From Diadophis punctatus similis (taxonomy: Eukaryota > Chordata > Lepidosauria > Squamata > Dipsadidae), in assembly GCA_023053685.1 (NCBI GenBank), contig JALIGW010000014.1, positions 16,219,090 to 16,283,089 of the forward strand: 64,000 nucleotides of DNA, written 5' to 3'. Under the pieces are notes generated by a model that was not told the DNA's origin, made no database searches, and was given only the letters and a program-made list of their open reading frames with translations. This document shows positions 53,201 to 63,243 of this stretch, in pieces. Position 1 is the first letter of the stretch. Every line of letters begins with the position of its first letter. A program made the position numbers and the translations under genes.

Positions 53201-54219
53201 CCCCCAGAAGCTTGGAACACTTCTTCCTCCGGATAGTCTTCGGGTAGGCGAACCGCGAAGCAGTTGTCTCGTTGGCCTGTTGGTTTCCCTGGTAGCCGGC
53301 TGGGGGGTGCTGAAGGGACGGCAGCCGATGGCGCTGAGCGGCAGACTCTGGCGAGATGGCCATAGCGGCCGCAGCGGCGGCAGGTTGCTGTTCGGAAACA
53401 GCAGGTGTTTCGTTGGTGCGGTTCTCCGCAGCTGAGGCAAGCAGATGTGGTCGGTCGCTGTGGTTTGCGGAACGCCTGGAGCGTTGAGGATTGTTGGGGC
53501 ATTGGCCCGCCCGGCTGTGGTCTGCGGTTACGTTGGCCGGTTTGGATGCGGCAGATGTCAGCTTCGCTTTCTGGTTCAGCGGAAGGATTGCCAATCTGAT
53601 GGATGGCCGGCTGTGCATGGGCAGTGCTGGTGGCAGGTGTTTGGAAACGGTTGATCTCAGCGGCTGAGAGATTTGACATCTCGGCGGCTCTAGCTTCGTC
53701 AAGGGCAACCTGGAGGGTTAGGTCAGTACGCGCCAGGAGGCGCCGCTGGAGACGGATGTCCCTGACCCCGCAAACTAACTGCTGCAGCAGCGCATCGTCC
53801 AGGTTAGGGAAATCGCAGTCTAGAGCCGCGCTGCGAAGGGAAGCCATGTAGCGGCTGATGTCTTCCCCTTCCTGTTGTAGCCGCTGCTGAAACGCAAAAC
53901 GCCGAGCTATTTTTGAAGGCGTGGGGGAGTAGTGGTTTCTGAGTTTTTCAAGGAGCTCCCCCCAAGGCACTGCGGAAACAGGCCGAGGTGCTACTAATGC
54001 GCGCGCTGTGGAAAACATTTTGTGGCCACAGGCGGTGAGGAAATGGGCTCGCTTGCGGGCATCTGTCAAATCAGGTAGGTCACTTGCCTCCAGAAAGAAG
54101 TCGAAGCGCTCTAGATAGGCATCCCACGTCTCAGAGCCAGGGCAGAACGGCTCGAGGGAAGTAGCGTTTGAAGTTTGCCTTGCCATTCTTGTGGGGTTGG
54201 TAGAGCGTCGGAGAGCCAA
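52843..54219 (-). CDS. gag: Ty3/gypsy gag
   Basis: The open frame is 458 codons. The region resembling Gag ends at about residue 340, where a run of glycines is encoded by the 12-G tract; the remainder reads pol sequence out of frame. The N-terminal 180 residues form a capsid-like, retrotransposon gag domain (ETWDAYLERFDFFLE, then AHFLTACG and FRFQQRLQQEGEDISRYM-type pattern). Two zinc knuckles follow. One is CLSCGEPHQRNTC at about 261-273, atypical with three residues before His. The other is the canonical CRRCGRYGHLARVC at about 280-293. The ATG at 54219 is 68 bases inside the 5' LTR end, so the leader is short. Gag would package the RNA and form the particle. Confidence 0.92.
   Translation of the reverse strand: MALRRSTNPTRMARQTSNATSLEPFCPGSETWDAYLERFDFFLEASDLPDLTDARKRAHFLTACGHKMFSTARALVAPRPVSAVPWGELLEKLRNHYSPTPSKIARRFAFQQRLQQEGEDISRYMASLRSAALDCDFPNLDDALLQQLVCGVRDIRLQRRLLARTDLTLQVALDEARAAEMSNLSAAEINRFQTPATSTAHAQPAIHQIGNPSAEPESEADICRIQTGQRNRRPQPGGPMPQQSSTLQAFRKPQRPTTSACLSCGEPHQRNTCCFRTATCRRCGRYGHLARVCRSAPSAAVPSAPPSRLPGKPTGQRDNCFAVRLPEDYPEEEVFQASGGGGCAKQSFCDCKIGGGPMQDGGGHWFIQKHNFLARFKRPCASHLSSFPQTLPSKAERLLGLFHPHLGSDSPVCRKRILPWPLASGGSLWHPPYPSRPRLVQTIGPIAHWGALHNNLQG
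53194..53205 (-). other. 12-base G run at the gag-pol junction
   Basis: The plus strand has twelve C in a row here. The minus-strand gag frame crosses it as Gly codons. Pol homology starts just after it in a frame one base forward of gag. It is either a programmed slippery site or a recent length change in a homopolymer. Confidence 0.85.
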
Positions 54220-54267
54220 AACGGTTAATCGGCAGCAGGAGAAGCTCGGGCACGGCGAGTAGATCCA

Positions 54268-54282
54268 GCACCTTCGTCGCCA
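54268..54282 (-). promoter_or_regulatory. Candidate primer-binding site
   Basis: On the minus strand, five bases (ACTCG) after the 5' LTR, the sequence TGGCGACGAAGGTGC begins. A TGG start is required to pair with a tRNA CCA end. The tRNA is not identified. Confidence 0.65.
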
Positions 54283-54287
54283 CGAGT

Positions 54288-54533
54288 TGTTACATACGAG
54301 TCGGAGGCCGAGTTTAAGGATAACCCATTTATTAACTAGCTAACACGGTAAAGCAGGAAAACAACAGCAGAAGCAAGAATTCTCCTCAGCCGCGCGTCTG
54401 ACAGCTCTTTTATATGGAGCTGTCAGACGCGGCAGCCAATGGGAGCTAACGGAACTTCCCGCGCGGCAGCTGGCTCCGCGGCAGCCAATCATCAGAGACG
54501 CCCGCTGTTGCTGGCGTCTCTGCATATTCAACA
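54288..54533 (-). promoter_or_regulatory. 5' LTR of the gypsy element (promoter)
   Basis: The 246-bp copy at the transcription start side on the minus strand carries the TATATAAAAGAG-like TATA box (CCATATAAAAGAGC). Its one seen difference from the 3' copy is at the TTTAAGG position near 54316. Confidence 0.95.
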
Positions 54534-54903
54534 AATAGCAATAGCACTTAGACTTATATACCAATGCTCCAACACTGGAAGTTTTTAAGAAGAGATTGGA
54601 CAACCATTTGTCTGAAATAGTATAGGGTTTCCTGCCTGAGCAGGAAACTGCCAGGTTGGACTAGAAGATCTCCAAGGTCCCTTCCAACTCTGTCATTCTC
54701 TTATTCTGTTATCGCTTCATAGTGCTTTACAACCCTCTCTAAGTGATTTACAGAGTCAGCCCCTAACAATCTGGGTCTTCATTTTACTGACCTCGGAAGG
54801 ATGGAAGGCTGAGTCAACCTTGAGCCTGGTGAGAATCAAACTGTTGGCAGTCGGCAGAGTTAGCCTGCAATACTGTATTCTAACCACTGTACCACCAGGG
54901 CTC
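54534..54903 (-). mobile_element. tRNA-headed SINE, split by a CR1 fragment
   Basis: The SINE 3' end (AGCAATAGCACTTAGACTT reversed) lies at 54534-54562, and its body resumes at 54713 (CGCTTCATAGTGC on the plus strand) to 54903. The gypsy element's AATAG duplication lies in the SINE tail. Confidence 0.78.
54563..54712 (+). mobile_element. CR1 LINE 3' terminus inside the SINE
   Basis: CAACACTGGAAGTTTTTAAG, then GGTTGGACTAGAAGATCTCC and CCTTCCAACTCTGTCATTC. It is about 150 bp and fully 5'-truncated. Confidence 0.82.
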
Positions 54904-57065
54904 AAAGAGCAGCTGTTCAGTTCAAGAATATTTGGATTCATAGCCCATTTTCTCTCCTCTCAATTTATCCAGAGAAATTACAATTGAGTCGGTTTTAGAA
55001 TATGGGAATATGGAGTGGTCATACCACGAAGCTTTCATTAATACTGGCTGAAATGGTGCAAATATAGTTTTCATTGTAATAAATGGCAAACAATCTCCTT
55101 CGATTAAACATTGCTTCTCACAAAATATTCAATCCCTCTTTGCTAACAGTGGGAGGATACAGAGTTTTTATAATTACCAACATCGATTGTCTCTTCCAAT
55201 TTGTACAAAGGCTACAACTTTGACAAAACTTGTGCCTCCACATCCCATTTCTACTTTGAATTTGAAAGTATAATCTTTCTCTTGAGCATCACCGGGTTAT
55301 CGTTTGAAGAGTGAGAAAAGATCCCCGAGACCTGTTCATTAAAGGAACAGATTTAATCACTCAACGGTTTGCAAAGGGAATGTTTACCTTTAACCTCCCC
55401 AAGCACAACAGATGACCCATCAGCCAGTCCAAGATGAACCATCTTCGCATTGGACCACGTCCAGGAGGCCCCAAGACTCAGAGGCAGCTTCTAAATACTT
55501 AGGAGCTGTTAAAACTCTGTCCTGATACCCGTCAGAAAGGGGGAGAATTGTGCCCGGCTGTGGGAGGAAGCCAAGATATCCAGGCCAACAGGCCCAACGT
55601 TTTGCCACTATCAGATTCAACAAGCACAGATGGAAACAGAACATCCCCAGCAGAACATCACAGCTGCATTTGCACAGTTCTAACCTGTGGTTAACTGAAT
55701 CATGGCTTCTTTATCTCAATTCTATGGTTTTGCACAAGACATTTGATTAAAAAAAATCATCACCCTGGTTTCACCCATCAGCATGAAGTCCAAATTAGGC
55801 AAGCCGACTTAACTTTAGGAATTTGCAAACTCAGCCTGCAGGAAAGAACACAGGACACACATGTTCTCAGTCCTCTGGGGGTTACAGAAGTGTAGCATGA
55901 ATGTGTCCCATGTTGGCCAGTTGTACCTTCAGTTTGTAGGAAGCCCCACCCCCTCCCCAGATTAAAATATTCTTTATTCTTAATATTAAAGGAGGATATT
56001 ATATTTCCCCAAAGGAGAAATGGAGAAACATGTTCTTAAAGGCAGAAAGCAACCCCTGTCTTTCTTAATAGCCTCCAGCCTGAAGTCTTTAGAGATGGAT
56101 ATTTTGTGCCCATTAAGAAAGATTGGGCCAATCTATTCATAAACAAAACACCTCGAACCCCCCCCCAGGTGATGGGATTAAAATTTGCATCACCCACTCA
56201 ACTTCTAAGACCAGGACATGATTTTTAGGACATAATAGGATTAACCCACCACCATTAGGTTAGCAAAAGACATAAGGCTCTCTACATTGCACAACCCCCT
56301 GGAGCATCTCAAAACCCCATAAAAATCCATCCATTCCTAAGCCAAGGGGTCAGCCGCCCCAGAAACATTGCTGATGTCACTGAAGTTTCTGGCATCCAAA
56401 TAAACAGAGTCCTTCTTTCCAATCAGCCTCTGTTTTATTTCCAGCGTCTTTCTCCCGAAACCGGATGGCCTTTTTCTTCCAACAATTAACAGTTAATATC
56501 AGCAGAGTCTGCTTATGAGTAAATGTGCCCAGATGCACATATAACAGGGACGAGACAGATTTATTGCAAATTCACGCACAGAAATGCCCAACTCGCTGCA
56601 TTGAACTCAGTGTGGCTATTTACACACTCCAGTCCAAAGCGTGCGCGCGCACACACACACACACACATACATTAAATTAGGCACCTCAGCCATTGTTTTC
56701 TGTATGATTAAACGATCCTCAAATACTTCCCAAAGGTAAGAGCACAAATGTCAGGCTAGGTTTGGCAGTAAATCTTAGCTTTACGATTCTTAACCCTTTA
56801 TTCCACAGGAGCCTTGACTTGACTGACGATTCTAAATGCAATTCAGCTACATTGTCCCCTTTATTGCAGTTAAGAATGGAAGCTTATATACAACGGAACA
56901 TTTGTACACTGAGGTGCAAATATAGTATACATAGTCCAGACAGCCTAAACTCAAAGAGATTTTCTCCCAATGTTCTGAGTGAACAGATGCTTGATTGTTC
57001 CGTTAACAGCCCCAAGAGCAGCTGAACGGGTAATACAATCAGCTGCACAATGGCTCTCTCTCATA
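54904..57065. other. No gene recognised; GC/AC repeat near 56640
   Basis: About 2.1 kb without identifiable repeat ends. A (GC)n(AC)n run GTGCGCGCGCACACAC lies at 56640-56667. Some segments are AT-rich and could be regulatory or old repeat. I cannot support an exon. Confidence 0.4.
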
Positions 57066-57067
57066 GA

Positions 57068-57147
57068 GGCAGATCTAGGGTCTCCTGCTTGGGCAGGGGG
57101 TTGGACTAGATGACCTGCAAGGTCCCTTCCAACTCTGTTAATCTGTT
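57068..57147 (+). mobile_element. CR1 LINE 3' terminus
   Basis: GGGTCTCCTGCTTGGGCAGG, then GGTTGGACTAGATGACC and CCTTCCAACTCTGTTAATC. Only about 80 bp remain. Confidence 0.85.
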
Positions 57148-57192
57148 AAATATCTGGAAATCTTGCCTTGCCCATTTCAGCCCTTACACAAG

Positions 57193-57296
57193 AGAGCACG
57201 GAGACCCAAAGGTGCTTTTTCAAGAGGCAACTGGACTTTGCGGTTTTTCTTTGAAAAGGTTTCACTTCTCATCCAAGAAGCTTCTTCAGCTCTGAC
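57193..57296. repeat. Interspersed repeat, possibly Penelope-like
   Basis: CAAAGGTGCTTTTTCAAGAG, AAAAGGTTTCACTTCTCATCC (two segments) and AAGAAGCTTCTTCAGCTCTG. It is almost the same as the 29778 copy. Confidence 0.45.
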
Positions 57297-57889
57297 TATC
57301 CAACAATTTATATCTTCCACAAATTGGTTTTCATCTGGAATAACTACTCCATGCTTCCATTGATCACGCCTGGCTACCTGGTAATGTAATTAGAAGGTCT
57401 TACCTTTTTTTTAATGTAAGATGTACTTCTATTAACAGCATGCAAATAATTCAAACCAGTCATTTCACAGCATGTACAAAAAACAAATAAATGATGTGAC
57501 AAATGGAAGATTCTTAAAAATCCAAGATAGGGCCATTCAATGCTTTTTAAGACAGAAGGAACTACATTCAAAAATCCATATTATGTTAACCTCTACAGTT
57601 AATGGAAGTTTAGCATGGGCTTGTAGAACCTGCACAACGCCTGTATTTCCAACGATTTCAGATAAAAAGTATTTTATGCAGCTTATCTGAAGGGCTTTCA
57701 AAATATTTTACTGTACATGTATGTTTAGTTTTTGAAAAATAATTTATTCATACTATATATTCCTCTAGTATATAATATAGAAACCTCTAAAATGATGCAC
57801 TTTATATTAAGACAATGAAAGAAGGCTAGGTTTGACAATTTATGAAATATATGTCAATTTCATCCAAAATCTGTCCTTGCATCTGTTAA
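57297..57889. other. No gene recognised
   Basis: AT-rich sequence without an exon or repeat end that I can name. Confidence 0.4.
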
Positions 57890-58178
57890 AATATTGTTGT
57901 TGTTCTTAGTCGGGAAGTCGTGTCCGACCCATCGTGACCCCATAGACAATGTTCCTCCAAGCCTTCCTGTCATCTACCATCCTCCGGAATCCATTTAAGC
58001 TCATGCCGACTGCTTCAGTGACTCCATCCAGCCACCTCATTCTCTGTTGTCCCCTTCTTCTTTTGCCCTCAATCGTTCCCAGCATTAGGCTCTTCTCCAG
58101 TGAGTCCTTCCTTCTCATTAGGTGGCCAAAGTATTTGAGTTTCATTTTCAGGATCTGGCCTTCTAAAGAGCAGTCAGG
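57890..58178 (-). mobile_element. BovB (RTE) LINE 3' end, open frame
   Basis: The minus strand is open for 96 codons (58196-57906). The frame has KMKLKYFGHLMRRKDSLEKS, then LMLGTIEGKRRRGQQRMRWL, DGVTEAVGMSL and WRNIVYGVTMGRTRLPD. This is the C-terminus of the BovB ORF2. The copy is truncated and only the end of the protein is left. It is better preserved than the 46487 copy. Confidence 0.9.
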
Positions 58179-59956
58179 GTTGATTGCGAGTGACACCAGA
58201 AGAGCGACACCAGCTTCCCTTTCTAAAAGTGGTTGTCCTAACGTTGAGGAGTGGAGATATTTTCAAGCAACCAAACCAACTGTTAGGGTTCCAAGTAATA
58301 CATCCATAGCAAACAGAACTCCGAGGCAAGCAGGTTCCTCAAAGAACGGGTTTATTGAACATGTCATATTGGCACAGATTGGTGAAAACCGACTCTAAAG
58401 ATTCCCAAGGTTTTCACCTAATTAGAAGTAAGTTATTCCCCCTTTCCCAATCAGTCACATGGTCCAATCCAGGTGCTGTCCGGTTTCTTGGAAACTTCAC
58501 ACCTCCTCTCTCCAGCCAGCTGTGGGAATGTCCTTGGTTCTCAGGGGAAGCTGTTTTGTTTTGGCTACAAAACCCCAGCTATCTCTATTCCCCCCTCCCT
58601 ATCCCTCAGCACCATTGTGGCAACACTGAAGCCTCCAAGATGGCCTCAGTCAGGCCAGCTTCAGAGTTGACACCGGGTTAAGTTGCTGTTGTAAAAAACA
58701 AACAAAACAAACAAACAAACAAAAAAACCCGCAGGATCCTTACCTCCGATGTTGACCAAGAGATTTCCTTTTCAGCAAACTTATTCAATTACCTTGTAAG
58801 CACATACACAAAACGAGTGAATTAAGTCTGATTCAAAAGAAAACTGTTTATTTATTAAATGTATATGTTGCCCATCTCACCTCTAAATTACCATGTAAAG
58901 TTTTATTTTCAGGCCAAACCTGGAATAACACATATTGATCAAGAGAAGGATAAAGTTGACATTTGTGCCCAGTTAGAATGATATATGAAATAAAATTTCA
59001 CAAAGAAGATTAATTTTAAAGGATCCGTACGGCCTCTTTTCTTAAATTCCTCTGGAAAACACAGCAAGTATTTTAAAAAGAACTTTCCTTAAACAGAGAT
59101 TATTTAAGTTCAGGTTGTTATAAGCAGAAATAACCTTAAAGAGATCTCCCCACAGATACCTTTACATTTGAATAGAAATAATATTCCATATCAACTTGCT
59201 CTTTTCTACATTTGATGGCAAACAGAGCAAGGAGAACAAAGCTATTTATCCCAGACTTCATTTACTTGAGAGAAACAAAAGCCAAATAGCTGGAATTTTA
59301 GAAGAAAATAAAAAGGGGCTTGTAAAACTCATAGTAAAGAAAAAAACTGCAGATATTTTCAGTAAGAAACACGAAGAAGCAATTTATATATTAGACAGAA
59401 CAGTTTTTACTCTTCAAAACCCTGACAAGTATGCAACAAACAATTTAACAGGTAATATAATAATACAAAATAAGGTGAATTAAACTGCGTATCACTAAGC
59501 CTACATCTCGCTAGACAAGAACAAAGAATTCCGTTCCAAGAGCAGCTTCCTCCAGAGGCTTCACAATGGATGTGAATGTGCAGAACCCAGAAAGTACAGC
59601 TTGTGCCACACCTTGCTACATAAATAAGTTTCCTCATTTTATAATTAAATAGCCAGAACTCAGAGAGAAAGCCCGTAGCCCTTTTCCCAAGTCATTCTAT
59701 AAGACCGGCCATCCCTGCAAGACACGCAGCGGGATGCCAGGTCTGACGCAGCTGAAATCCTTTCTGATGACCAGGCGCCACTCGGAGGGTCACAAGTTGA
59801 ACTTCGTGTTCCATGTTTCCAGAATCAAGACCTCCCGTGCCAGAATCGCTCGGCATCTCTACACTTAGCTGCTGATTACTCTTGTGCAACTTTTTTTTCT
59901 CTCTCCTGCATTAAAGAGAGATCCAAGATCTCTTGTGGCTGAACTGGGCCAAATGG
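58179..59956. other. No gene recognised
   Basis: Contains ACAAACAAACAAAC near 58700. There is no recognisable exon; it is intergenic or distal 3' flank of YIPF6. Confidence 0.4.
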
Positions 59957-59957
59957 C

Positions 59958-59963
59958 TTTATT
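59958..59963 (-). terminator. YIPF6: Possible YIPF6 polyadenylation signal
   Basis: Minus-strand AATAAA about 594 bases beyond the YIPF6 stop. It is the first clear hexamer I found downstream, giving a 3' UTR of roughly 0.6 kb. Other signals further out cannot be excluded. Confidence 0.4.
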
Positions 59964-60556
59964 CTTGTCTTCTTCCACAAGACCCTTCGAACCCATGCGC
60001 AGGGAGCGAAGAGAGTGCGCCAATTTGAATAGTTACAAATGGATGAAAAAACTAAAAAAAAAAAAAAGACAACGCCTCTTTCTTGCACCCTTTCCTTTTA
60101 GTTTTTGGACAGTAAGTGAAATTGGATAGCATTTCCCATCCCAAGAAATCAAATGTTTTGAAACTGTTAAGACAGTATTCTCCTAAAGACCAGCCTTCTG
60201 ATAAATCCGATAACTATACATAGTCAATATTTTCTTTTGTCAACTATCTTGATGGCCCAAGATACGATTACATCTAGCCTGTCTCTTATTGGAGGCTCAC
60301 ACAGAATCAGTAGAAAACAGAACTCAACAGGGAGAGGCATCAGTAGTGCTCTTCAAAGAAACAGGAGAGAGAGAGAGAGTTGGAGGCCTTCTGTGGCTTC
60401 AGGCGAGGAACCTGCCGGCCTTTTCACAACATTCATTATAAATATCGGAAGAAGCAGAGCAAGAGGCGGGCAGGTCAACCACAGAGAGAGGTTTTCATTG
60501 GAAAGCAACAAAAACACCTTCATTTGGTTTTGTCGTCTTTGCCGAGAGCGCCTTTG

Positions 60557-60672
60557 CTAAGGCGCAAAGGTGAGAATCATCCAACTGATGACGAAGTAGA
60601 AAAGGAAAATGGGATAGACGACCAGAGCTTTGCGGTTTGGGGGTTGGCTGTCTGCCAGGAAGGCCGTAGAGG
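60557..60672 (-). CDS. YIPF6: YIPF6 last coding exon
   Basis: YIPF6 is a five-pass membrane protein of the Golgi/ER YIP1 family, linked to vesicle traffic. This exon begins after a TTTTCCCAG acceptor at 60673-60674, completing an Ala codon split 1+2. It encodes STAFLADSQPPNRKALVVYP followed by the fifth membrane segment (IFLFYFVISWMILTF) and then AP and a TAG stop at 60557-60559. This ending matches the mammalian protein almost residue for residue. The phase fits the donor at 61845 exactly. The frame is intact, and no alternative gene fits. Confidence 0.93.
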
Positions 60673-61059
60673 CTGGGAAAAGAAACAAGGAAAGACCACA
60701 TGTTGGAAATGTAACACATCAAATAAAATCAGCCTCACATCCGTACCCTCAAAAACCATGGCTCTTTGCCAGCCCCCGGCTCTTCCCTCCCCAAGGGACC
60801 GTACAAACTGATGCTTGCATCTGGAGTGGATCTGGCCCAGGAGAGCTTGTTCAGATTGGCCAGGAGGGGAGGGGGGAAGCAGAAAGGCATCCCCTCCATT
60901 TACCACGGGAGCATGGACGAAAGGCTGATCTCAAGCCGATGCTCCAGGAAGGAAAGCTGGGCCCACCTGGAGGGCAGCCTCACCATGAGGATTCCTGACT
61001 TCTCAAAATCTAAACTTGTCTCCCACATGGAACTGGCAAGAGCCAACCTGGGAAACAAT

Positions 61060-61440
61060 CATCATTTATTTGCATCCTGCCTATATTATTTTTACAAATA
61101 AATCAAGGCAGCGAACACACCTAGCACATTTCCCTCCTCCTATTTTCCCCACAACAACAACCCTGTGAGGTGGGTTGGGCTGAGAGGGAGGGACTGGCTC
61201 AAGGTCACCCAACCGGCTTTCATGTCTGTAATCTGCATAACCAACCTCTTTCCCCTTTCTGCCCCTCCACCAGACCCCAATCTAAGTCATCCACTTCATG
61301 CATTTGGTGAAGTGAGTTATAGCTCTCAAAAGTTTGTGCCTTTTAATAACGTTAGTCAGGAAAGGGACTATTGACCTCTTTCTAGCTACTATAAATTTCT
61401 AGCTACTATAAACTAACATGGCTCTCCTCCTACACCGCAT
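61060..61440. repeat. Interspersed amniote repeat in the YIPF6 intron
   Basis: CCCCACAACAACAACCCTGT, then GAGGTGGGTTGGGCTGAGAG and CAAGGTCACCCAACCGGC form a known style of widespread reptile repeat. GGTGAAGTGAGTTATAGCTC near 61308 is a further repeat piece. A related stretch is at 43345-43450. The families are not named with certainty. Confidence 0.45.
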
Positions 61441-61446
61441 ATGTAA

Positions 61447-61661
61447 GAGCCGAGGTGGCGCAGTGGTTAAAATTCAGCACTGCAGTTCAGCAGTTCAACT
61501 CTCACCGGCTCAAGGTTGACTCAGCCTTCCATCCTTCCGAGGTGGGTAAAATGAGGACTTGGATTGTTGGGGGCAAGAGGCTGAACTCTGTAAACTGCTT
61601 AGAGGGGGCTGTAAAGCACTATGAAGCGATATATAAGTCTAAGTGCTATTGCTATATGATA
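61447..61661 (+). mobile_element. tRNA-headed SINE in the YIPF6 intron
   Basis: AGAGCCGAGGTGGCGCAGTG head, B-box AGTTCAACTCTC, CORE-like GACTCAGCCTTCCATCC and end TATATAAGTCTAAGTGC. It lies opposite in strand to YIPF6. Confidence 0.88.
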
Positions 61662-61844
61662 CAGTATCAGTGAATTCATTTTCTGCTGCTCCTGTTTTTT
61701 TAAACAAAACTTGTAATGCAACCCACAAAATTCTGATCAACACAAGCGCTGGGATGATGGTATGCAGATGAACTCGGGAACGACTCAATGGTTCTCGTTC
61801 CCATGTACAGAGAGAGTTCTGACGGCTTTCCATTCCCAACTTAC

Positions 61845-62002
61845 CTAGAGTTGACCAGCCAAACATTGTTATTACGACTAAAAGACGCACAATGAAGCCA
61901 GCGGTCCCACTGTTTGCTATCAGTACAAGCCTGCAGACCAAAAGAGCCACCGTGAGTGGCAGGATGCAGTAGCCCAGGACACAAAGGCTCTGGAAGAAAG
62001 AT
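61845..62002 (-). CDS. YIPF6: YIPF6 penultimate coding exon
   Basis: It has the acceptor TTTTTCGCCCAG (ending 62003) and donor CTAG|GTAAGT (61844 downward), length 158. One base completes the Ile codon, then 52 codons, then one base of the Ala codon. It encodes SFFQSLCVLGYCILPLTVAL and LVCRLVLIAN, the third membrane segment, then GFIVRLLVVITMFGWSTL, the fourth. Compared with mammals it is conserved, with substitutions in the loop (NSGTAG). The intron upstream holds the foldback hAT element at 62103-63235, which begins only 100 bp from this exon's acceptor. Confidence 0.95.
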
Positions 62003-62102
62003 CTGGGCGAAAAATAGAGAAGTTTTGGTAAAGGATAATGTGCAGAGACGGGAGAGAAAAAGAGAACTATAGAAGTACCGCCAGACAAAATGGGCCCTAA
62101 GC

Positions 62103-63235
62103 CAGGGGTCGGGAACCTTTTTGACTAAGAGAGCCATGAAAGCAAAAAATTTGGAAATTTATTTCTGTGAGAGCCATATAATATATTTTAAAAGTGAATT
62201 CAACTAAATGTCAGTATAATAAGCCTCTGAATTTATTCTTTTAAATAATGTTATAACACTCACCATACGGGGCACGGGGCGGGGCACGCAGGACGGGGTG
62301 CCGGGTTGCAGGCCGGCAGCGGCGGAGGGTCGCTTGAACTCGCTTCCCGCCGCGGACCGCGTTCATGCGCGGCGGCGGCAGCAAGCCGGGAGCACTCGCC
62401 TGGAATTGGAATCAGCGAGCAGCTGGGCATTGGGGCTCTTCCCCCGCCTTCTCCATCCTCCAGGGTCGCCACTGCGGGGGTTCCGTCTCTCCGGTGGTGC
62501 CTGCGTTGGAAGGGAAGGGGGGGAAAGAAAGGCAGCCTGCGGGGCTTGGCACGGCTGGGAGTTGCGAGGCGGCGTAGCAACCGGGCTGTTCCTCCGGGTG
62601 TGCTAAAGTGCTCGAGTTTTTTCTCTCTCACACACACATGCACAACCTTCCAACGACTGGGAAGTCGTGCTGGGAGATCCAGTCCGACCCGGTTGTTGGA
62701 AGGTTGTGCATGTGTGTGTGAGAGAGAAAAAACTCGAGCACTTTAGCACACCCGGAGGAACAGCCCGGTTGCTACGCCGCCTCGCAACTCCCAGCCGTGC
62801 CAAGCCCCGCAGGCTGCCTTTCTTTCCCCCCCTTCCCTTCCAACGCAGGCACCACCGGAGAGACGGAACCCCCGCAGTGGCGACCCTGGAGGATGGAGAA
62901 GGCAGGGGAAGAGCCCCGATGCCCGGCTGCTCGCTGACTCCAATTCTGGGCGAGCGCTCCCGGCTTGCTGCTGTTGCCGCCGCCGCTCACCCTTCAACAG
63001 CCAATCAGCGTGGGGCGCCGACAGCAGCGACGTCATCTCTCTGCGCCCGCCTTGCAGAGAGAAAGGCATGGGTGGGTGTTTTAAGGTGACCAGATGTCCC
63101 GACATTGTTTTAAAAAATCGGGACGTCTGGTCACCTTAATTAAAACAAGTGAGAATATTTTGTTTTATCTGCGAGCCATATGCAATCATCAAAAGAGCCA
63201 CATCTGGCTCGCGAGCCATAGGTTCCCGACCCCTG
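62103..63235. mobile_element. 1.1-kb foldback hAT-type element in a YIPF6 intron
   Basis: It runs CAGGGGTCGGGAACCTTTTT to GGTTCCCGACCCCTG. CCCTAAGC is duplicated exactly (62095-62102 and 63236-63243). Inside, 62390-62665 and 62690-62965 form a GC-rich inverted repeat of about 270 bp per arm: GTGCTAAAGTGCTCGAG on one side and CTCGAGCACTTTAGCAC on the other. A further hairpin (63082-63138, TAAGGTGACCAGATGTCCCG and its complement) lies near the right end. There is no transposase. The subterminal GAGAGCCAT / GAGCCATATG repeats are typical of some hAT elements. Confidence 0.9.
63082..63138. mobile_element. 57-bp GGTGACCAGA hairpin inside the foldback element
   Basis: TAAGGTGACCAGATGTCCCG and CGGGACGTCTGGTCACCTTA are inverted around ACATTGTTTTAAAAAAT. 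The termini are those of the elements at 5916, 40422 and 44520, but the interior is nearly absent. No 8-bp duplication was seen. Confidence 0.65.
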
Positions 63236-63243
63236 CCCTAAGC

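Larger units (their letters stand above)
49783..54533 (-). mobile_element. Young Ty3/gypsy LTR retrotransposon, nearly complete
   Basis: The 4751-bp element has two 246-bp LTRs that I found to differ at one base (TTTAAAGATAACC against TTTAAGGATAACC). A 5-bp duplication AATAG lies outside (49778-49782 and 54534-54538). From the minus-strand 5' end it reads LTR, primer-binding site, gag, pol (protease, RT, RNase H, integrase), polypurine tract and LTR. It has no envelope gene. Near-identical LTRs imply a very recent insertion. Confidence 0.95.

Noticed and set aside
51256..53851. Several plus-strand frames of 60-105 codons inside the gypsy element
   Set aside because: They are antisense shadows of gag and pol.
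49783..54533. Possible endogenous retrovirus with envelope
   Set aside because: Pol ends in the 3' LTR with no further frame; the domain order and 5-bp duplication fit an envelope-less Ty3/gypsy element.
62260..63089. Pairs of similar open frames on opposite strands (62260-62643 and 62667-63089)
   Set aside because: They are the two arms of one palindrome in the hAT element, so each frame is a mirror of the other.
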